43,521 bases of DNA from Dysgonamonadaceae bacterium (GTDB lineage Bacteria > Bacteroidota > Bacteroidia > Bacteroidales > Dysgonomonadaceae). The translations under genes were made by a program, and so were the position numbers. How positions within the stretch are numbered: position 1 is the first letter of the stretch; each line of letters starts with the position of its first letter. The DNA is taken from positions 1-43,521 of the forward strand of contig JARKPE010000118.1 in the NCBI GenBank assembly GCA_029975415.1, written 5' to 3'. Shown here one piece after another: positions 27,308-37,944 of the stretch. The notes beneath the pieces were generated by a model that was not told the DNA's origin, ran no database searches, and saw only the letters and a list, made by a program, of their open reading frames with translations.

Positions 27308-29443
27308 ATGGCTACTTTACAGAATATTAGAAACAGAGCTGGACTTCTGGTTGCAGTAATTGGAATTGCAATGCTGGCATTTATCTTGGGTGATTTGTTA
27401 ACCTCAGGAACTACTATTTTCAACAAAGTGCAAGACAGAGCTTTCGAAGTAAACGGAGAAGTGATCTCCTCCCAGGCCTATTTCGATAGGGTTACGGAGT
27501 GGGAAAACTTTCAAAAAATGATAAGCGGGGAGAATTCGCTCGATGAAAATGCCTCTTCGCAAATCAAAGAATTGGTTTACCAGCAAATGGTTCGAGAAAA
27601 AATACTCGATGCTCAGGCAAAAAAATTGGGATTAGCAGTATCGAAAGAAGAAGTGAACGACCTCGTACACGGAGAAACAATTTCTCCGCTGTTGCAACAA
27701 CTGCCACTTTTTGTAAATCCCGAAACCGGAATTTACGATCGCAACGCTCTTATCAACTTCTTGAATACCATCAATCAGCCGACTCAATCTTTCAGACCTG
27801 AAGAACAAGAAATGGTTAAACAATACAAAAGTGTTTGGCTGTTCATCGAAAATCTGATCAAATATCAACGTCTCGAAGAAAAGTTTGGAGCATTGCTTTC
27901 GGCTGCAGTCATGGCTAATGATGTTGAAGCGAGAACCTATTTCGATCATTCGCAAACGAATGCCGATTTGACATACGCCGTTCAAAATTATTACACGATT
28001 CCTGACTCTGCGGTAACTGTGTCGAACGAAGAAATAAAGGCCTTTTACGACAAGCACAAAAAAGATTTTAAACTGGCCGTTCCTGTGGCTAAACTCACAT
28101 ATTTCATTCGTGAAATTACTCCCAGTGATGCCGATTTTGCAGAAGTTGAGAAGCAAGCCTACGAAGCTGCGGAAAAACTACGACAAGCGCAAAATCCTGC
28201 ACCTGTAGTAGCAGACTATTCCGATACGCCGTACAGAGATGTATTTGTAGCATCAAATCTGCTCACACCAGGCCAATTATCTTTTGCTTCAACAGCTGCG
28301 ATTTCCGATGTTTACGGTCCCGTTAGGGAAGGCGACTCGTATCAAATTTACAAACTCATTGATAAAACAGTTGCCCCCGACTCTGTTCATCTTCGATTGA
28401 TCGTAGTGCCCGATCCGAGTGCCTTAGGACAAGACAGTATTGTCACTCACTTTATGGACAGTATATACAACGAAATTCAAGGTGGAAAATCGTTTGAAGA
28501 AGTTGCAAATTCCCTTAATCCACGCTCAAACGGAGGCGATGCAGGTTGGGTGAGAGAAATCGATCTGGCTCAATTGGGAAAAGAATTTGTCCAACGGGCA
28601 TTCTCATCTCCCATTGGCATACCACAGAAAATTTCTATACCTGGTCAGCAGATCATCATGCAGGTTGAGGGGCGAACTCAACCCGTAACAAAGTATAAAC
28701 TCGCCATCATAAATATGCCTGTGGTGGTAAGTGAAAAAACCGCCAATAACGTGGATAACGAACTTAACCAATTTGTATCTAATCCCGAAGTGAGCAAAAA
28801 GTTTAGTGAGTTGGCTACAGAGAAAGGATATTCCGTTGTTCCGAATTACACTGCCACTGCCACCGATTACATGATCGCACAAATTCCAAATTCAAGGCAA
28901 ATTATCAATTGGGCTCTTAACGAAAAAACAAAAGGAGCTGTCAAAAAATTTGATCTGACAAATTTGCGAGTCATCGCTCGCCTGGACGAAGTTATCCCTG
29001 CCGGCATAATGCCACTATCGGAAGTTTCTACCTCTATTCGGTCGTTGTTGGTACGTGATAAAAAAGCTCAGAAAATTATTACAGACTTGAAAGCAAAAAA
29101 TTTGACCAGTCTGGATGAATATGCTTCAGCAATGAACAGTAGAGTGGATACTGTTAAATTTGTAAACTTCAACACACAAAACATATCCGGTTTAGGCTTC
29201 GAACCGGTATTGAATGCCTTCTCGGCTTATGCACCACTCAATAAAGTGATGGAGCCTGCCAAAGGCAATATGGGAGTTTTTGTGGTGAGAGTTGATAATC
29301 GCACCACATCTAACGAGTCGTTTGACCTGAAAGCTACCAAAGCAACTCTAATGAACAATAACTCATACCGCTTGCAAATGCAGTCGATGGAAGTTCTTAA
29401 AGACAAGCTGAAAGTAAAAGATAACCGATATCGGTTTTATTAA
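27308..29443 (+). CDS. PpiD-like periplasmic peptidyl-prolyl isomerase
   Basis: 711 residues. One N-terminal membrane helix (about 13-34, GLLVAVIGIAMLAFILGDLL) anchors a SurA_N/PpiD-type chaperone region (VNGEVISSQAYFDRVTEWEN). A parvulin domain at about 355-455 has VHLRLIVVPDPSA, GGKSFEEVANSLN and NGGDAGWV. It helps fold outer-membrane proteins at the periplasmic face of the inner membrane. A TAACTTCG near 27240, one base off TAnnTTTG, may be its own promoter. It ends at a bidirectional terminator. Confidence 0.92.
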   Translation: MATLQNIRNRAGLLVAVIGIAMLAFILGDLLTSGTTIFNKVQDRAFEVNGEVISSQAYFDRVTEWENFQKMISGENSLDENASSQIKELVYQQMVREKILDAQAKKLGLAVSKEEVNDLVHGETISPLLQQLPLFVNPETGIYDRNALINFLNTINQPTQSFRPEEQEMVKQYKSVWLFIENLIKYQRLEEKFGALLSAAVMANDVEARTYFDHSQTNADLTYAVQNYYTIPDSAVTVSNEEIKAFYDKHKKDFKLAVPVAKLTYFIREITPSDADFAEVEKQAYEAAEKLRQAQNPAPVVADYSDTPYRDVFVASNLLTPGQLSFASTAAISDVYGPVREGDSYQIYKLIDKTVAPDSVHLRLIVVPDPSALGQDSIVTHFMDSIYNEIQGGKSFEEVANSLNPRSNGGDAGWVREIDLAQLGKEFVQRAFSSPIGIPQKISIPGQQIIMQVEGRTQPVTKYKLAIINMPVVVSEKTANNVDNELNQFVSNPEVSKKFSELATEKGYSVVPNYTATATDYMIAQIPNSRQIINWALNEKTKGAVKKFDLTNLRVIARLDEVIPAGIMPLSEVSTSIRSLLVRDKKAQKIITDLKAKNLTSLDEYASAMNSRVDTVKFVNFNTQNISGLGFEPVLNAFSAYAPLNKVMEPAKGNMGVFVVRVDNRTTSNESFDLKATKATLMNNNSYRLQMQSMEVLKDKLKVKDNRYRFY

Positions 29444-29471
29444 TTCTCCATTTTTGTGGTGAATGATATAC

Positions 29472-29509
29472 AAAAAAAGCGCTAGAGAATTCTCAAAGCG
29501 CTTTTTTTT
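29472..29509. terminator. bidirectional terminator between ppiD-like gene and PPi-PFK
   Basis: AAAAAAAGCGCT (29472-29483) and AGCGCTTTTTTTT (29497-29509) form an A/T-flanked stem with an inner GAGAATTCTC that can also pair. It works in both directions for the convergent genes. Confidence 0.8.
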
Positions 29510-29545
29510 ATACCCTCAATTAAATAGGGCAAAATGGATATTTAG

Positions 29546-31201
29546 TCATTCCAACTTTCCTCTTTGCTCCAACTGCAAAGTTTTGCTTGGCTGATCACAC
29601 ACTTCGGTAGGCCCGAAATACTGAATAGGACCGGGATATACATAATCTGTTTCGATAGCCCATTCGTCGCGCTTACTTTTGAAATATTGGAAAGGTGCAC
29701 CATCCAATTTTACAAGTGCTTTTTGAATAACGGGTTTCATTTCGCCGTGACGACGTTCCATGTTCATCATCATGGTGATGGGAATTCCCCCGGCAATCCA
29801 TTCGTGCGCAGGTGCAGTTGTGTTCCTTACGGAAGCCATATAGCCCGTTTTGCCGGCAGCAATTAGCATCGATGCAGTGTAGCCCAACGAATAGCAGTAA
29901 TCGGCGTCGTAATTGGATGGGGCTGCACAACGACCTTCGTATCCAAAGAAATGAGTGATAGTGGCAAACTTGCCTTTGTATTTTCCCTCTTTCGCCCATT
30001 CTTCAAGACGAGTAGCAACCATCTGCGCGAGCAACTCTTCGGTTTGAATCATCGAGACCTGAACATTGCCGTGGGGATCACGATCGAGCGCCAGTTGTTT
30101 GGCCACTTTCTCGGGCAGAGAAGCATATATTTTAGCATTCTCCTGTGAAAGTTTACCGATAATATATTCTCGCTGTTGCGAGCGACGCACCAAGCTGAAT
30201 TCTTCGGTTTTCGACAACAAATCGTTCAGCTCGGCAATGAGAGATTTGATGGCGGGAATAAATTCGATTAATCCTTCGGGAATAATGACCGTTCCAAAAT
30301 TCAATCCTTTTTCGGCACGTCGAGCAACCACCGTTGCAATTTGATCGACGATGTCGTCAAGCGAAAGCGATTGGGCTTCAACTTCTTCTGAAACAATGCA
30401 AATATTGGGATGTGTTTGCAAGGCACACTCCAGGGCAATGTGAGAAGCCGAACGTCCCATCACTTTGATGAAGTGCCAATACTTGCGGGCAGAATTACAA
30501 TCGCGTTCGATATTTCCGATGAGTTCGGAATATACTTTGCAAGCAGTATCGAATCCGAAGGAAGTCTCGATTTGTTCGTTCTTCAAATCACCGTCGATCG
30601 TCTTTGGACACCCAATCACCTGAACACCGGCATTTATAGCCTTGTAATATTCTGCTAATACGCAAGCATTAGTGTTTGAATCGTCACCGCCAATAATCAC
30701 CAAAGCCTTGATATCGAGCTTTTTCAGAATTTCCAATCCTTTGTCGAATTGTTCTTTCGTTTCGAGTTTGGTACGTCCGGAACCGATGATATCGAATCCG
30801 CCGGTATTGCGATACTCGTCGATGATGTCGCCAGTGAGCTCCTTGTAATTGTGTTCTATCAATCCGGCAGGACCGAGAATGAACCCAAAGAGTCGGCTTT
30901 GTGGCTGTAACCGTTTGATACCGTCATAAATACCTGCAATTACATTATGACCACCTGGAGCCTGTCCTCCAGAAAGTATTACTCCGACATTGATGGGATT
31001 CTCCAAGCCGGGATGTCCTTCCGTTTGCACAAACTTCACAACAGGCATTCCATAGGTATTCGGGAAAAGTTTTTTAATCTCTTCGGCATCTCCGGCCGCG
31101 TTTGTGGCAGCCCCTTCCTCGAGGCGAACATTGCCCCACAAGCCTTCCGGCATTTTAGGCACATAGGCAGCTCTTGCAATTTGTAAAGCGCTTTTAGTCA
31201 T
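29546..31201 (-). CDS. pfp: diphosphate-dependent 6-phosphofructokinase
   Basis: 551 residues from the ATG at 31201 (an upstream in-frame start at 31273 lacks conserved sequence). It has [49 protein letters not shown] and [19 protein letters not shown] and TIDGD, rather than ATP-PFK's GGDGS and TIDND, mark pyrophosphate use. It phosphorylates fructose 6-phosphate reversibly in glycolysis. The length matches the long (about 550) PFP type. Monocistronic and divergent from sucA; the promoter was not identified with confidence. Confidence 0.95.
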   Translation of the reverse strand: MTKSALQIARAAYVPKMPEGLWGNVRLEEGAATNAAGDAEEIKKLFPNTYGMPVVKFVQTEGHPGLENPINVGVILSGGQAPGGHNVIAGIYDGIKRLQPQSRLFGFILGPAGLIEHNYKELTGDIIDEYRNTGGFDIIGSGRTKLETKEQFDKGLEILKKLDIKALVIIGGDDSNTNACVLAEYYKAINAGVQVIGCPKTIDGDLKNEQIETSFGFDTACKVYSELIGNIERDCNSARKYWHFIKVMGRSASHIALECALQTHPNICIVSEEVEAQSLSLDDIVDQIATVVARRAEKGLNFGTVIIPEGLIEFIPAIKSLIAELNDLLSKTEEFSLVRRSQQREYIIGKLSQENAKIYASLPEKVAKQLALDRDPHGNVQVSMIQTEELLAQMVATRLEEWAKEGKYKGKFATITHFFGYEGRCAAPSNYDADYCYSLGYTASMLIAAGKTGYMASVRNTTAPAHEWIAGGIPITMMMNMERRHGEMKPVIQKALVKLDGAPFQYFKSKRDEWAIETDYVYPGPIQYFGPTEVCDQPSKTLQLEQRGKLE

Positions 31202-31453
31202 ATGGTTTCTTAATTTATTGAGTTTGTGAAAATTGATTGCAGAATGCAGCGTTTTAGAATACGAAGATCGCATTTTTTTTTGACATACGAAAGTGAACTA
31301 CCAACAACTTTGAATAACTCCTGATGAAAAATCGCAATCTCAATTGTTTATTTTTCGAGAGGTTTATTTGCTTTTACTTCTTCGTAAAAAAGAAGAAAGA
31401 CCTGATACAAATCTCTCAAAAGCTAATCATTCCTGCTTTTTCTCATTAATTTA

Positions 31454-31484
31454 TTGGAAATTTGGAACAAAATTGGCATCTTTA
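31454..31484 (+). promoter_or_regulatory. sucA-sucB promoter
   Basis: TTG at 31454-31456, 20 bases, CATCTTTA at 31477-31484 (two mismatches to TAnnTTTG). It overlaps an upstream in-frame ATG (31462), supporting the start at 31519. Confidence 0.45.
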
Positions 31485-31518
31485 CGTTTTAAAAATCACA
31501 ACCAACCGAAAAAAACCA

Positions 31519-34236
31519 ATGAATACCAACAACCCTATCGGGACGATGGATCTCGATGCTATCGAGGCTTTGTACAAAAAATACAAAGATGATCCCGGAA
31601 GTGTAGATGCCAGCTTCCAATTTTTCTTCCAGGGATTCGATCTGGCAACTCGCCAATACCCTGTAAAACCGACTCACAGGGATTCCTATTCCGAAAACTT
31701 TGCCAAGGAAATGGCCGTCTTAAACTTAATTGCGGGATATCGGCGACGTGGACATTTATTCACCAAAACAAATCCGGTTCGTACTCGCCGAACCTATTCT
31801 CCTACACTCGATCTCGAAAACTTCAATCTTACGGAAGGTGATCTGGATACAGAGTTTGAGGCTGGCAACGAAATCGGAATTGGTAAAGCCAAGCTCAGGG
31901 ATATTGTTTCGCACTTGCAGGAAACTTACTGCAAATCTATCGGCGTGGAATATCGATACATGACAAAGCCCGAAATTGTGCAATGGCTTCAGAATAAGAT
32001 GGAACGGTCGAAGAATCAAGAAGTTCTCTCGAACGAAACCAAATTGCACGTTTTAGATACTTTAGTAGAAGCCTCTGGCCTCGAGGATTATATGCACAAA
32101 AAATTTGTCGGTCAAAAAAGATTTTCTCTCGAAGGATCTGAAGCGATTATTCCTGCTCTCGATAACATCATATCGCATGGAGGACAATACGATGCCAACG
32201 ATATTGTCATCGGAATGGCTCATCGGGGACGGTTAAACGTGTTGGCCAACATCATGAAGAAGCCTTATTGGGAAATTTTTCGAGGATTTATTGCTCAGGA
32301 ATATGAAGATGGAATCTTGTATGGCGATGTGAAATATCATCTGGGATACAATAATACATTCGAGTACAACGGACGAAAAATATCGATCAGTCTTGTGCCC
32401 AATCCATCGCATTTAGAATCATCCACCCCCGTAGCTGAAGGTGTAGCCCGTTCGATAATCGAAAACGACTGTGATTACAACTATCAGCAAGTTATACCCA
32501 TTCTTATTCACGGCGATGCGGCCATTGCCGGACAAGGCGTAGTTTACGAAGCAATTCAATTCTCCAAGCTCAATGGATACAAAACCGGAGGAACCATTCA
32601 TTTTGTTATCAACAATCAAGTGGGATTTACTACAAATTATTTGCAGGGACGCTCGAGTACCTATTGCACAGATATAGCCAAGGTGACCCAGTCTCCAGTT
32701 TTCCATGTCAACGGTGATGATGTGGAGGCCATGATTTTTGTTGCCAAACTCGCTCTCGAATTTCGTCAGAAATTCAACATTGATGTGTTTATAGATTTGC
32801 TGTCATATCGAAAATATGGACACAACGAGGGTGATGAACCCCGTTTCACACAACCCAAACTTTATGACATCATCGCCAAACACAAAAATCCGCGTGAAAT
32901 TTATGCCGAAAAATTGATCGCCGAAGGTGTGATTTCGCAGCAGGAATATGATCGAAAGGTTTCGGATTTCCACCAACGGATGGAACGTGAATACGATAAA
33001 TCCGTCGAAAGTCCCCGATTGCGAATTTTACCTTTTCTCGAAGAGAAGTATCAAAATATCCGTTTACCTCGCGCAGATGACTTTGAATCACCGGTTGACA
33101 CGGCTTTTCCAAAGGCTGAATTCCTTGATTTGGCCCGACGAATAACTACTTTGCCTTCCGACAAACATTTTTTCAACAAAACCATCCGATTGTTTGCTCA
33201 ACGTGCGGAAATGATCAAGTCCGATGCCTACGACTGGGCAATGGGCGAATTGATGGCTTATGCAACACTGGCAAAAGAAATGCATGCCGTACGATTGAGT
33301 GGACAAGATTCGGAACGAGGAACATTTTCTCACCGACATGCTGAAATTGTAACTGAAGACGGCGAAGAAAAATATTTTCCACTCAAAAATTTGGGAAGAG
33401 AGTTTGCTCCTGTCCGAGTTTATAATTCGCCTCTGAGCGAATATGGTATTCTTGCATTCGAATATGGATATTCACTCGCCTATCCTGATGGACTCACCAT
33501 TTGGGAAGCTCAGTTTGGCGATTTCCTCAACGAAGCACAGGTTGTTGTGGATCAATATATCGCTTCGGCGCAAGAAAAATGGGGCGTAAAATCGGGATTG
33601 GTTCTTTATCTCCCTCACGGCTACGAGGGGCAAGGTGCCGAACATTCGAGCGGTCGGGTCGAACGTGTTCTAAGTCTGTGTGCCAATTACAACATGCAGG
33701 TGGTGATCCCGACTACGCCGGCCAATCACTACCATGCTCTGCGCAGGCAGCTGCATCGCGATATTCGTATCCCTTTAATCGCTTTCACTCCGAAAAGCCT
33801 GCTACGTCACCCCGAGTGTGTATCGTCTCTTGCCGACTTCACCGAAGGACATTTTCAGGAAGTGATCGCCGACAAATCGGTTTCGGATTTTTCGAAAATA
33901 ACGAAGGTGTTACTGTGTACCGGCAAAATATACTACGAACTCGATGCCGCTCGCAAAGAGACTCATGCTGCTCATGTTTCGATTGTTCGTATAGAGCAGT
34001 TGTATCCTTATCCCGAAAAACAACTTAAAGAAATTCTGAAAAATTACGGACATCATGTGGAAAAAGTTTGGGTGCAGGAAGAACCTTACAACATGGGTGC
34101 CGGCTTGTTCATCCAAGATCGTTTTGGAGAACCTCTACAAATTATCAGCCGTCCTGCAAGCGGAGTTACCGCCGAAGGATTACCTGCTATGCACAAAGTG
34201 AATCAGTCAAAAATTATCCACGAAGCAATCAAATAA
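31519..34236 (+). CDS. sucA: 2-oxoglutarate dehydrogenase E1 component
   Basis: 905 residues from the ATG at 31519. The N-terminal segment MNTNNPIGTMDLDAIEALYK and SVDASFQFFFQGF is typical for E1o. Then GMAHRGRLNVLANIMKKPYW, the ThDP region HGDAAIAGQGVVYEAIQFSK, INNQVGFTTN, RKYGHNEGDEPRFTQPKLYD, and the C-terminal transketolase-like half with LPHGYEGQGAEHSSGRVERV. It decarboxylates 2-oxoglutarate and loads the succinyl group on E2 lipoate. It lies 12 bases before sucB; E3 (lpd) is not in the window. Confidence 0.97.
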   Translation: MNTNNPIGTMDLDAIEALYKKYKDDPGSVDASFQFFFQGFDLATRQYPVKPTHRDSYSENFAKEMAVLNLIAGYRRRGHLFTKTNPVRTRRTYSPTLDLENFNLTEGDLDTEFEAGNEIGIGKAKLRDIVSHLQETYCKSIGVEYRYMTKPEIVQWLQNKMERSKNQEVLSNETKLHVLDTLVEASGLEDYMHKKFVGQKRFSLEGSEAIIPALDNIISHGGQYDANDIVIGMAHRGRLNVLANIMKKPYWEIFRGFIAQEYEDGILYGDVKYHLGYNNTFEYNGRKISISLVPNPSHLESSTPVAEGVARSIIENDCDYNYQQVIPILIHGDAAIAGQGVVYEAIQFSKLNGYKTGGTIHFVINNQVGFTTNYLQGRSSTYCTDIAKVTQSPVFHVNGDDVEAMIFVAKLALEFRQKFNIDVFIDLLSYRKYGHNEGDEPRFTQPKLYDIIAKHKNPREIYAEKLIAEGVISQQEYDRKVSDFHQRMEREYDKSVESPRLRILPFLEEKYQNIRLPRADDFESPVDTAFPKAEFLDLARRITTLPSDKHFFNKTIRLFAQRAEMIKSDAYDWAMGELMAYATLAKEMHAVRLSGQDSERGTFSHRHAEIVTEDGEEKYFPLKNLGREFAPVRVYNSPLSEYGILAFEYGYSLAYPDGLTIWEAQFGDFLNEAQVVVDQYIASAQEKWGVKSGLVLYLPHGYEGQGAEHSSGRVERVLSLCANYNMQVVIPTTPANHYHALRRQLHRDIRIPLIAFTPKSLLRHPECVSSLADFTEGHFQEVIADKSVSDFSKITKVLLCTGKIYYELDAARKETHAAHVSIVRIEQLYPYPEKQLKEILKNYGHHVEKVWVQEEPYNMGAGLFIQDRFGEPLQIISRPASGVTAEGLPAMHKVNQSKIIHEAIK

Positions 34237-34248
34237 CATCTCACAGAT

Positions 34249-35526
34249 ATGGCAATTATAGACATAAAAATCCCGACACCGGGCGAATCTATCACGCATG
34301 TCGAACTCTATCGTTGGCTCGTAGAGGATGGTGCGATCGTAAAAAAAGGGACAGAGATAGCCGAACTCGAATCGGAGAAGGCGACGCTTACTCTTGTTGC
34401 CGACGAGACAGGCAAAATTTCTCATAAAGCAACCGAAGGTTCGATGTTGGAAGTTGGCTCGGTGGCTTGCATAATCGACACTTCATTCCAACCTGATGAG
34501 GAGAAATCCTCCGAAGAAACGGTCAAAAATGAACCTTCGCTGCAAGAGCAAACAAAAGTGGATATTTCACCTCAACCCGAAAAAATTGCTTACGAAGAAA
34601 AAATATTGCCACAAGTCTCAGGCAATCTTTCTACTTTCGAGAAAGTGAAGATTACCCCCTTGGCAAAAAAGATGATGGAAGAAAATGGCTGGTCGATAGA
34701 AGACGTGATTAACGGCTTGCGTCGGCTGAAAGCATCGGATATCGAGGCAGCGATGAATGATAACAAAATTGCTTCTAGTGTACGAAAGGTCCCAATGCGG
34801 GATTACAAAACCGAACGGATGAGTTCTCTCCGTCGAAAATTGAGTGAGCGCCTCGTTTCTGTAAAAAACGAAACAGCCATGCTGACAACTTTCAACGAGG
34901 TGAATATGAAAGCAATTCTCGATTTGAGAAAAAAATATCAGGATCAGTTCGTGGAGACACATGGCATAAAGCTGGGTCTTATGTCCTTTTTCATGAAAGC
35001 TTCCTCCATTGCTTTGCTCGAATATCCCAATGTCAACTCTTCGATCGAAGGCGAGAACATGATTTTCTACAACTATACCGATATTTCAGTGGCGGTGAGT
35101 ACTCCCAAAGGATTGATGGTACCGGTGGTTCGAAATGTGGAAAGTTTGAGTCTGGCAGAAATCGAGAAGCAGGTAGCTTCATTATCCGAAAAAGCTCGAA
35201 AAGGTAAACTTTCGATTCCCGAAATGAGTGGCGGCACTTTCACCATCACTAACGGCGGAATTTTCGGATCGATGATGTCCACTCCGATCATCAATCCTCC
35301 TCAGTCGTCCATTTTGGGTATGCACAACATACTGGAACGTCCGGTGGCTATCGAAGGACAAGTGGCGATACGTCCCATGATGTATGTTGCCTTGTCGTAT
35401 GATCATCGCGTGATCGATGGCAAAGATTCGGTTGGATTTCTCGTCAGGGTGAAAAAATTGCTCGAAAATCCCGTTGACATGCTTTTCGGCGATAGTAGTA
35501 GCGAACGTGCCTTGCTCGAATTGTAA
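34249..35526 (+). CDS. sucB: dihydrolipoyl succinyltransferase (E2 of 2-oxoglutarate dehydrogenase)
   Basis: 425 residues. The lipoyl domain (1-75) has [11 protein letters not shown] with the lipoylated Lys44. After a Glu/Lys-rich linker comes the E3/E1-binding domain (about 126-163, [20 protein letters not shown]) and the catalytic acyltransferase domain with [12 protein letters not shown] (His386, Asp390). It transfers succinyl to CoA. It follows sucA by 12 bases. It converges with the helicase gene, leaving only 9 bases between the stops and no clear terminator. Confidence 0.95.
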   Translation: MAIIDIKIPTPGESITHVELYRWLVEDGAIVKKGTEIAELESEKATLTLVADETGKISHKATEGSMLEVGSVACIIDTSFQPDEEKSSEETVKNEPSLQEQTKVDISPQPEKIAYEEKILPQVSGNLSTFEKVKITPLAKKMMEENGWSIEDVINGLRRLKASDIEAAMNDNKIASSVRKVPMRDYKTERMSSLRRKLSERLVSVKNETAMLTTFNEVNMKAILDLRKKYQDQFVETHGIKLGLMSFFMKASSIALLEYPNVNSSIEGENMIFYNYTDISVAVSTPKGLMVPVVRNVESLSLAEIEKQVASLSEKARKGKLSIPEMSGGTFTITNGGIFGSMMSTPIINPPQSSILGMHNILERPVAIEGQVAIRPMMYVALSYDHRVIDGKDSVGFLVRVKKLLENPVDMLFGDSSSERALLEL

Positions 35527-35535
35527 AACTGATTT

Positions 35536-37857
35536 TCAGGAAATGATTTTGAATTTGGCAAATTTCAGCAGCAACTGTTTAGTACCGGCCGATTCAAAAT
35601 CTACAAAAGCTCGTTTGTCGCTCCCCGACTGTTCGATGGCCGAAACAACGCCGCGTCCGAAACGCTCGTGTTCGATGATATTGCCTACGTGCAATTCTTC
35701 GGCTTCTTTCGATAGCGGTGTCGAAGTTGAGGCGCGTGTAACGGGCGATATTTTTTTCGGTTCATTTATAAATGACGGTTGTTCGGGTTCCTTGCGGAAA
35801 ACCTGCTGATTTCGAATCGATCCCCAAAATCCGTCATTGGGTGCTTCGCGTTGTGTCGAAAGAGTATTGCGTTCCATCGACAAATATTCCGGATCGATAT
35901 CTCGCAGGAAGCGGCTTTCGCGTGCAGGATTGATTTGTCCGTTCTTAAATCGACTTTTGGCAAAGGTGAGAGAACAGGTTTTTTTTGCTCGGGTAATGGC
36001 TACATAAAAGAGCCGACGTTCTTCTTCCAATCCCCTTATCTCATTCATTGCCATGCGCGAGGGGAACAGATCTTCTTCCAATCCCACCACGAAAACATGA
36101 TTAAATTCGAGTCCTTTGGCCGAATGCACCGTCATCAAGGTTACCTTTTCGTCTTCGGCTTCCGCGTCGGTGTCCTGATCGGTAAGCAATGATACTTCCG
36201 AAAGGAAATCGATGAGTCGGATATCTTCCTCGCCTTCTTCGTTGCGTGTGGATACAAATTCGTTCATTGCGTTGAGAAGTTCTTCGATGTTTTCGGCTCG
36301 GCTCATACCTTCCGGTGTTTTGTCGTCGTAGGCCTCGCGGTAAATTCCCGATTTTTGAATCACCAGATGTGCCAGCTCGTATGCGTTGAGCGTTTCGTTC
36401 TGTTCGATAAATTCGCTGATCAGCACATGAAAGTCGGCCAGTTTTTTGGCTGTTCCCGAATTGATATTCAAGTTATATTGCAGAGGTTCGCTCAATACTT
36501 TCCACAGACTCACGCCATGAAGTTGTGCGGCCGATGCAATTTTTGCGAAGGTAGTTTCGCCGATTCCCCTTGTCGGATAATTGATGATGCGGCGCAAGGC
36601 TTCTTCGTCGCCGGGATTGACGATGAGCCGAAAATAGCAGATCACGTCCTTGATTTCTTTCCGTTGATAGAACGAAACTCCACCATAAATGCGATAGGGA
36701 ATGTTTTTTTTGCGCAAAGCCTCTTCAAAAATGCGTGATTGGGCATTGGTGCGATACAAAATGGCAAAATCGCCATACGAAGCGTGCTCCTCGTAACGCA
36801 TTCGTGCTATTTTATTTGAAACGATCAACCCCTCTTCGAAGTCGGAAAATGCGCCGATCACTTCCAGCTTATCACCTTCGTCGTTCTTCGAAAACACGTT
36901 CTTGAAGATTTGTTCCGTATTTTTCTTGATAAGGCTGTTCGCCGCATTCACTATATTTTTGGTTGATCGATAGTTTTGCTCGAGTTTGAAAATCTGAGTT
37001 TCCGGAAAATTGGATTTGAATTTGAGAATGTTGTCGATATTGGCTCCCCGAAACGAATAAATGCTTTGGGCATCATCACCGACGGCGCAAATGCGGTGAT
37101 GCTTTTCGGCAAGCTGCTTCACAATGAGATGCTGTGAAAAATTCGTGTCCTGATACTCGTCGACCAAAATATACTGGAAGCGGTTTTGATAATTTTCGAG
37201 CACTTCCGGATGGTCGCGGAACAGTATATTGGTGTACATGAGCAAATCGTCGAAATCCATGCTGTTGGCCGCACGAAGACGATCCTGATATCGTTGATAA
37301 ATTTCAAACAGTTGCGGTCGCTTTGCGGCACGGTCGTATTCCTGAATTTCGGCGTTCTGGGCATACATTTTAGGCGTGATCAGATTGTTTTTTGCCCTCG
37401 AGATCTGATTATGTACGCTGCCCGCTTTGTAAATCTTGTCATCCAGATTCATGTCCTTGATGATCTGTCGGATGAGGCTTGCCGAATCTCCCGAATCAAA
37501 AATCGTGAAATTCGATTTAAATCCGATTTGTTCGGCTTCGCTACGCAATATGCGTGCAAAGATGGAATGGAAAGTTCCCATCCATAATTGTCGTGCTTTC
37601 TTTTCGCCTACCAAATCGGCAATACGCATCTTCATTTCGCGTGCAGCCTTGTTGGTAAACGTCAGGGCAAGGATGTAATAGGGTGGGAGACCTTGCGCCA
37701 ATAGATAAGCTATTTTGTAGGTAAGTACACGTGTTTTGCCAGAACCGGCTCCCGCTATCACGAGCGACGGTCCGTCGCAATAGGCAACCGCCTCGCTCTG
37801 AGCCTTATTTAATTGGCTGAGCAGTTTCGCGGAAATATCTTGATCGTTGTCTTGCAT
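35536..37857 (-). CDS. uvrD: UvrD/PcrA-type 3'-5' DNA helicase
   Basis: 773 residues from the ATG at 37857. Superfamily 1 motifs in order: Q-motif LNKAQSEAV, Walker A AGAGSGKT (Lys41), LTFTNKAAREM, DEYQDTNFSQ (Walker B), VGDDAQSIYSFRGA, LEQNYRST, VTLMTVHSAKGLEF and RRLFYVAITRAKK. The C-terminal VGNIIEHERFGRGVV is the PcrA-type tail that contacts RNA polymerase. It unwinds DNA in repair and clears nucleoprotein blocks. An in-frame ATG at 37908 lies upstream of the promoter and is not used. The transcript may be nearly leaderless. Confidence 0.94.
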   Translation of the reverse strand: MQDNDQDISAKLLSQLNKAQSEAVAYCDGPSLVIAGAGSGKTRVLTYKIAYLLAQGLPPYYILALTFTNKAAREMKMRIADLVGEKKARQLWMGTFHSIFARILRSEAEQIGFKSNFTIFDSGDSASLIRQIIKDMNLDDKIYKAGSVHNQISRAKNNLITPKMYAQNAEIQEYDRAAKRPQLFEIYQRYQDRLRAANSMDFDDLLMYTNILFRDHPEVLENYQNRFQYILVDEYQDTNFSQHLIVKQLAEKHHRICAVGDDAQSIYSFRGANIDNILKFKSNFPETQIFKLEQNYRSTKNIVNAANSLIKKNTEQIFKNVFSKNDEGDKLEVIGAFSDFEEGLIVSNKIARMRYEEHASYGDFAILYRTNAQSRIFEEALRKKNIPYRIYGGVSFYQRKEIKDVICYFRLIVNPGDEEALRRIINYPTRGIGETTFAKIASAAQLHGVSLWKVLSEPLQYNLNINSGTAKKLADFHVLISEFIEQNETLNAYELAHLVIQKSGIYREAYDDKTPEGMSRAENIEELLNAMNEFVSTRNEEGEEDIRLIDFLSEVSLLTDQDTDAEAEDEKVTLMTVHSAKGLEFNHVFVVGLEEDLFPSRMAMNEIRGLEEERRLFYVAITRAKKTCSLTFAKSRFKNGQINPARESRFLRDIDPEYLSMERNTLSTQREAPNDGFWGSIRNQQVFRKEPEQPSFINEPKKISPVTRASTSTPLSKEAEELHVGNIIEHERFGRGVVSAIEQSGSDKRAFVDFESAGTKQLLLKFAKFKIIS

Positions 37858-37862
37858 AACTG

Positions 37863-37870
37863 CAAAAGTA
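37863..37870 (-). promoter_or_regulatory. -7 element of the uvrD promoter
   Basis: On the minus strand TACTTTTG is a full TAnnTTTG, ending only 5 bases before the ATG at 37857. The -33 region is unclear (TTTG 15 bases upstream). The predicted transcript would have zero to two leader bases. Confidence 0.45.
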
Positions 37871-37883
37871 CAAATTTTATCTG

Positions 37884-37920
37884 CACAAAAACAGAAAAAC
37901 CGCTCCATACAGAAGCGGTT
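37884..37920 (-). terminator. terminator of the small beta-barrel gene
   Basis: AACCGCT (37898-37904) pairs with AGCGGTT (37914-37920). On the minus strand it continues TTTCTGTTTTTG. It begins 24 bases after the stop at 37945 and borders the uvrD promoter. Confidence 0.65.
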
Positions 37921-37944
37921 TGCTGTTTAATATCTCTAAAAAAA

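Noticed and set aside
33501-34028. 175-codon Arg/Ser/Cys-rich frame on the plus strand
   Set aside because: It lies within sucA in another frame; its odd composition marks it as non-coding.
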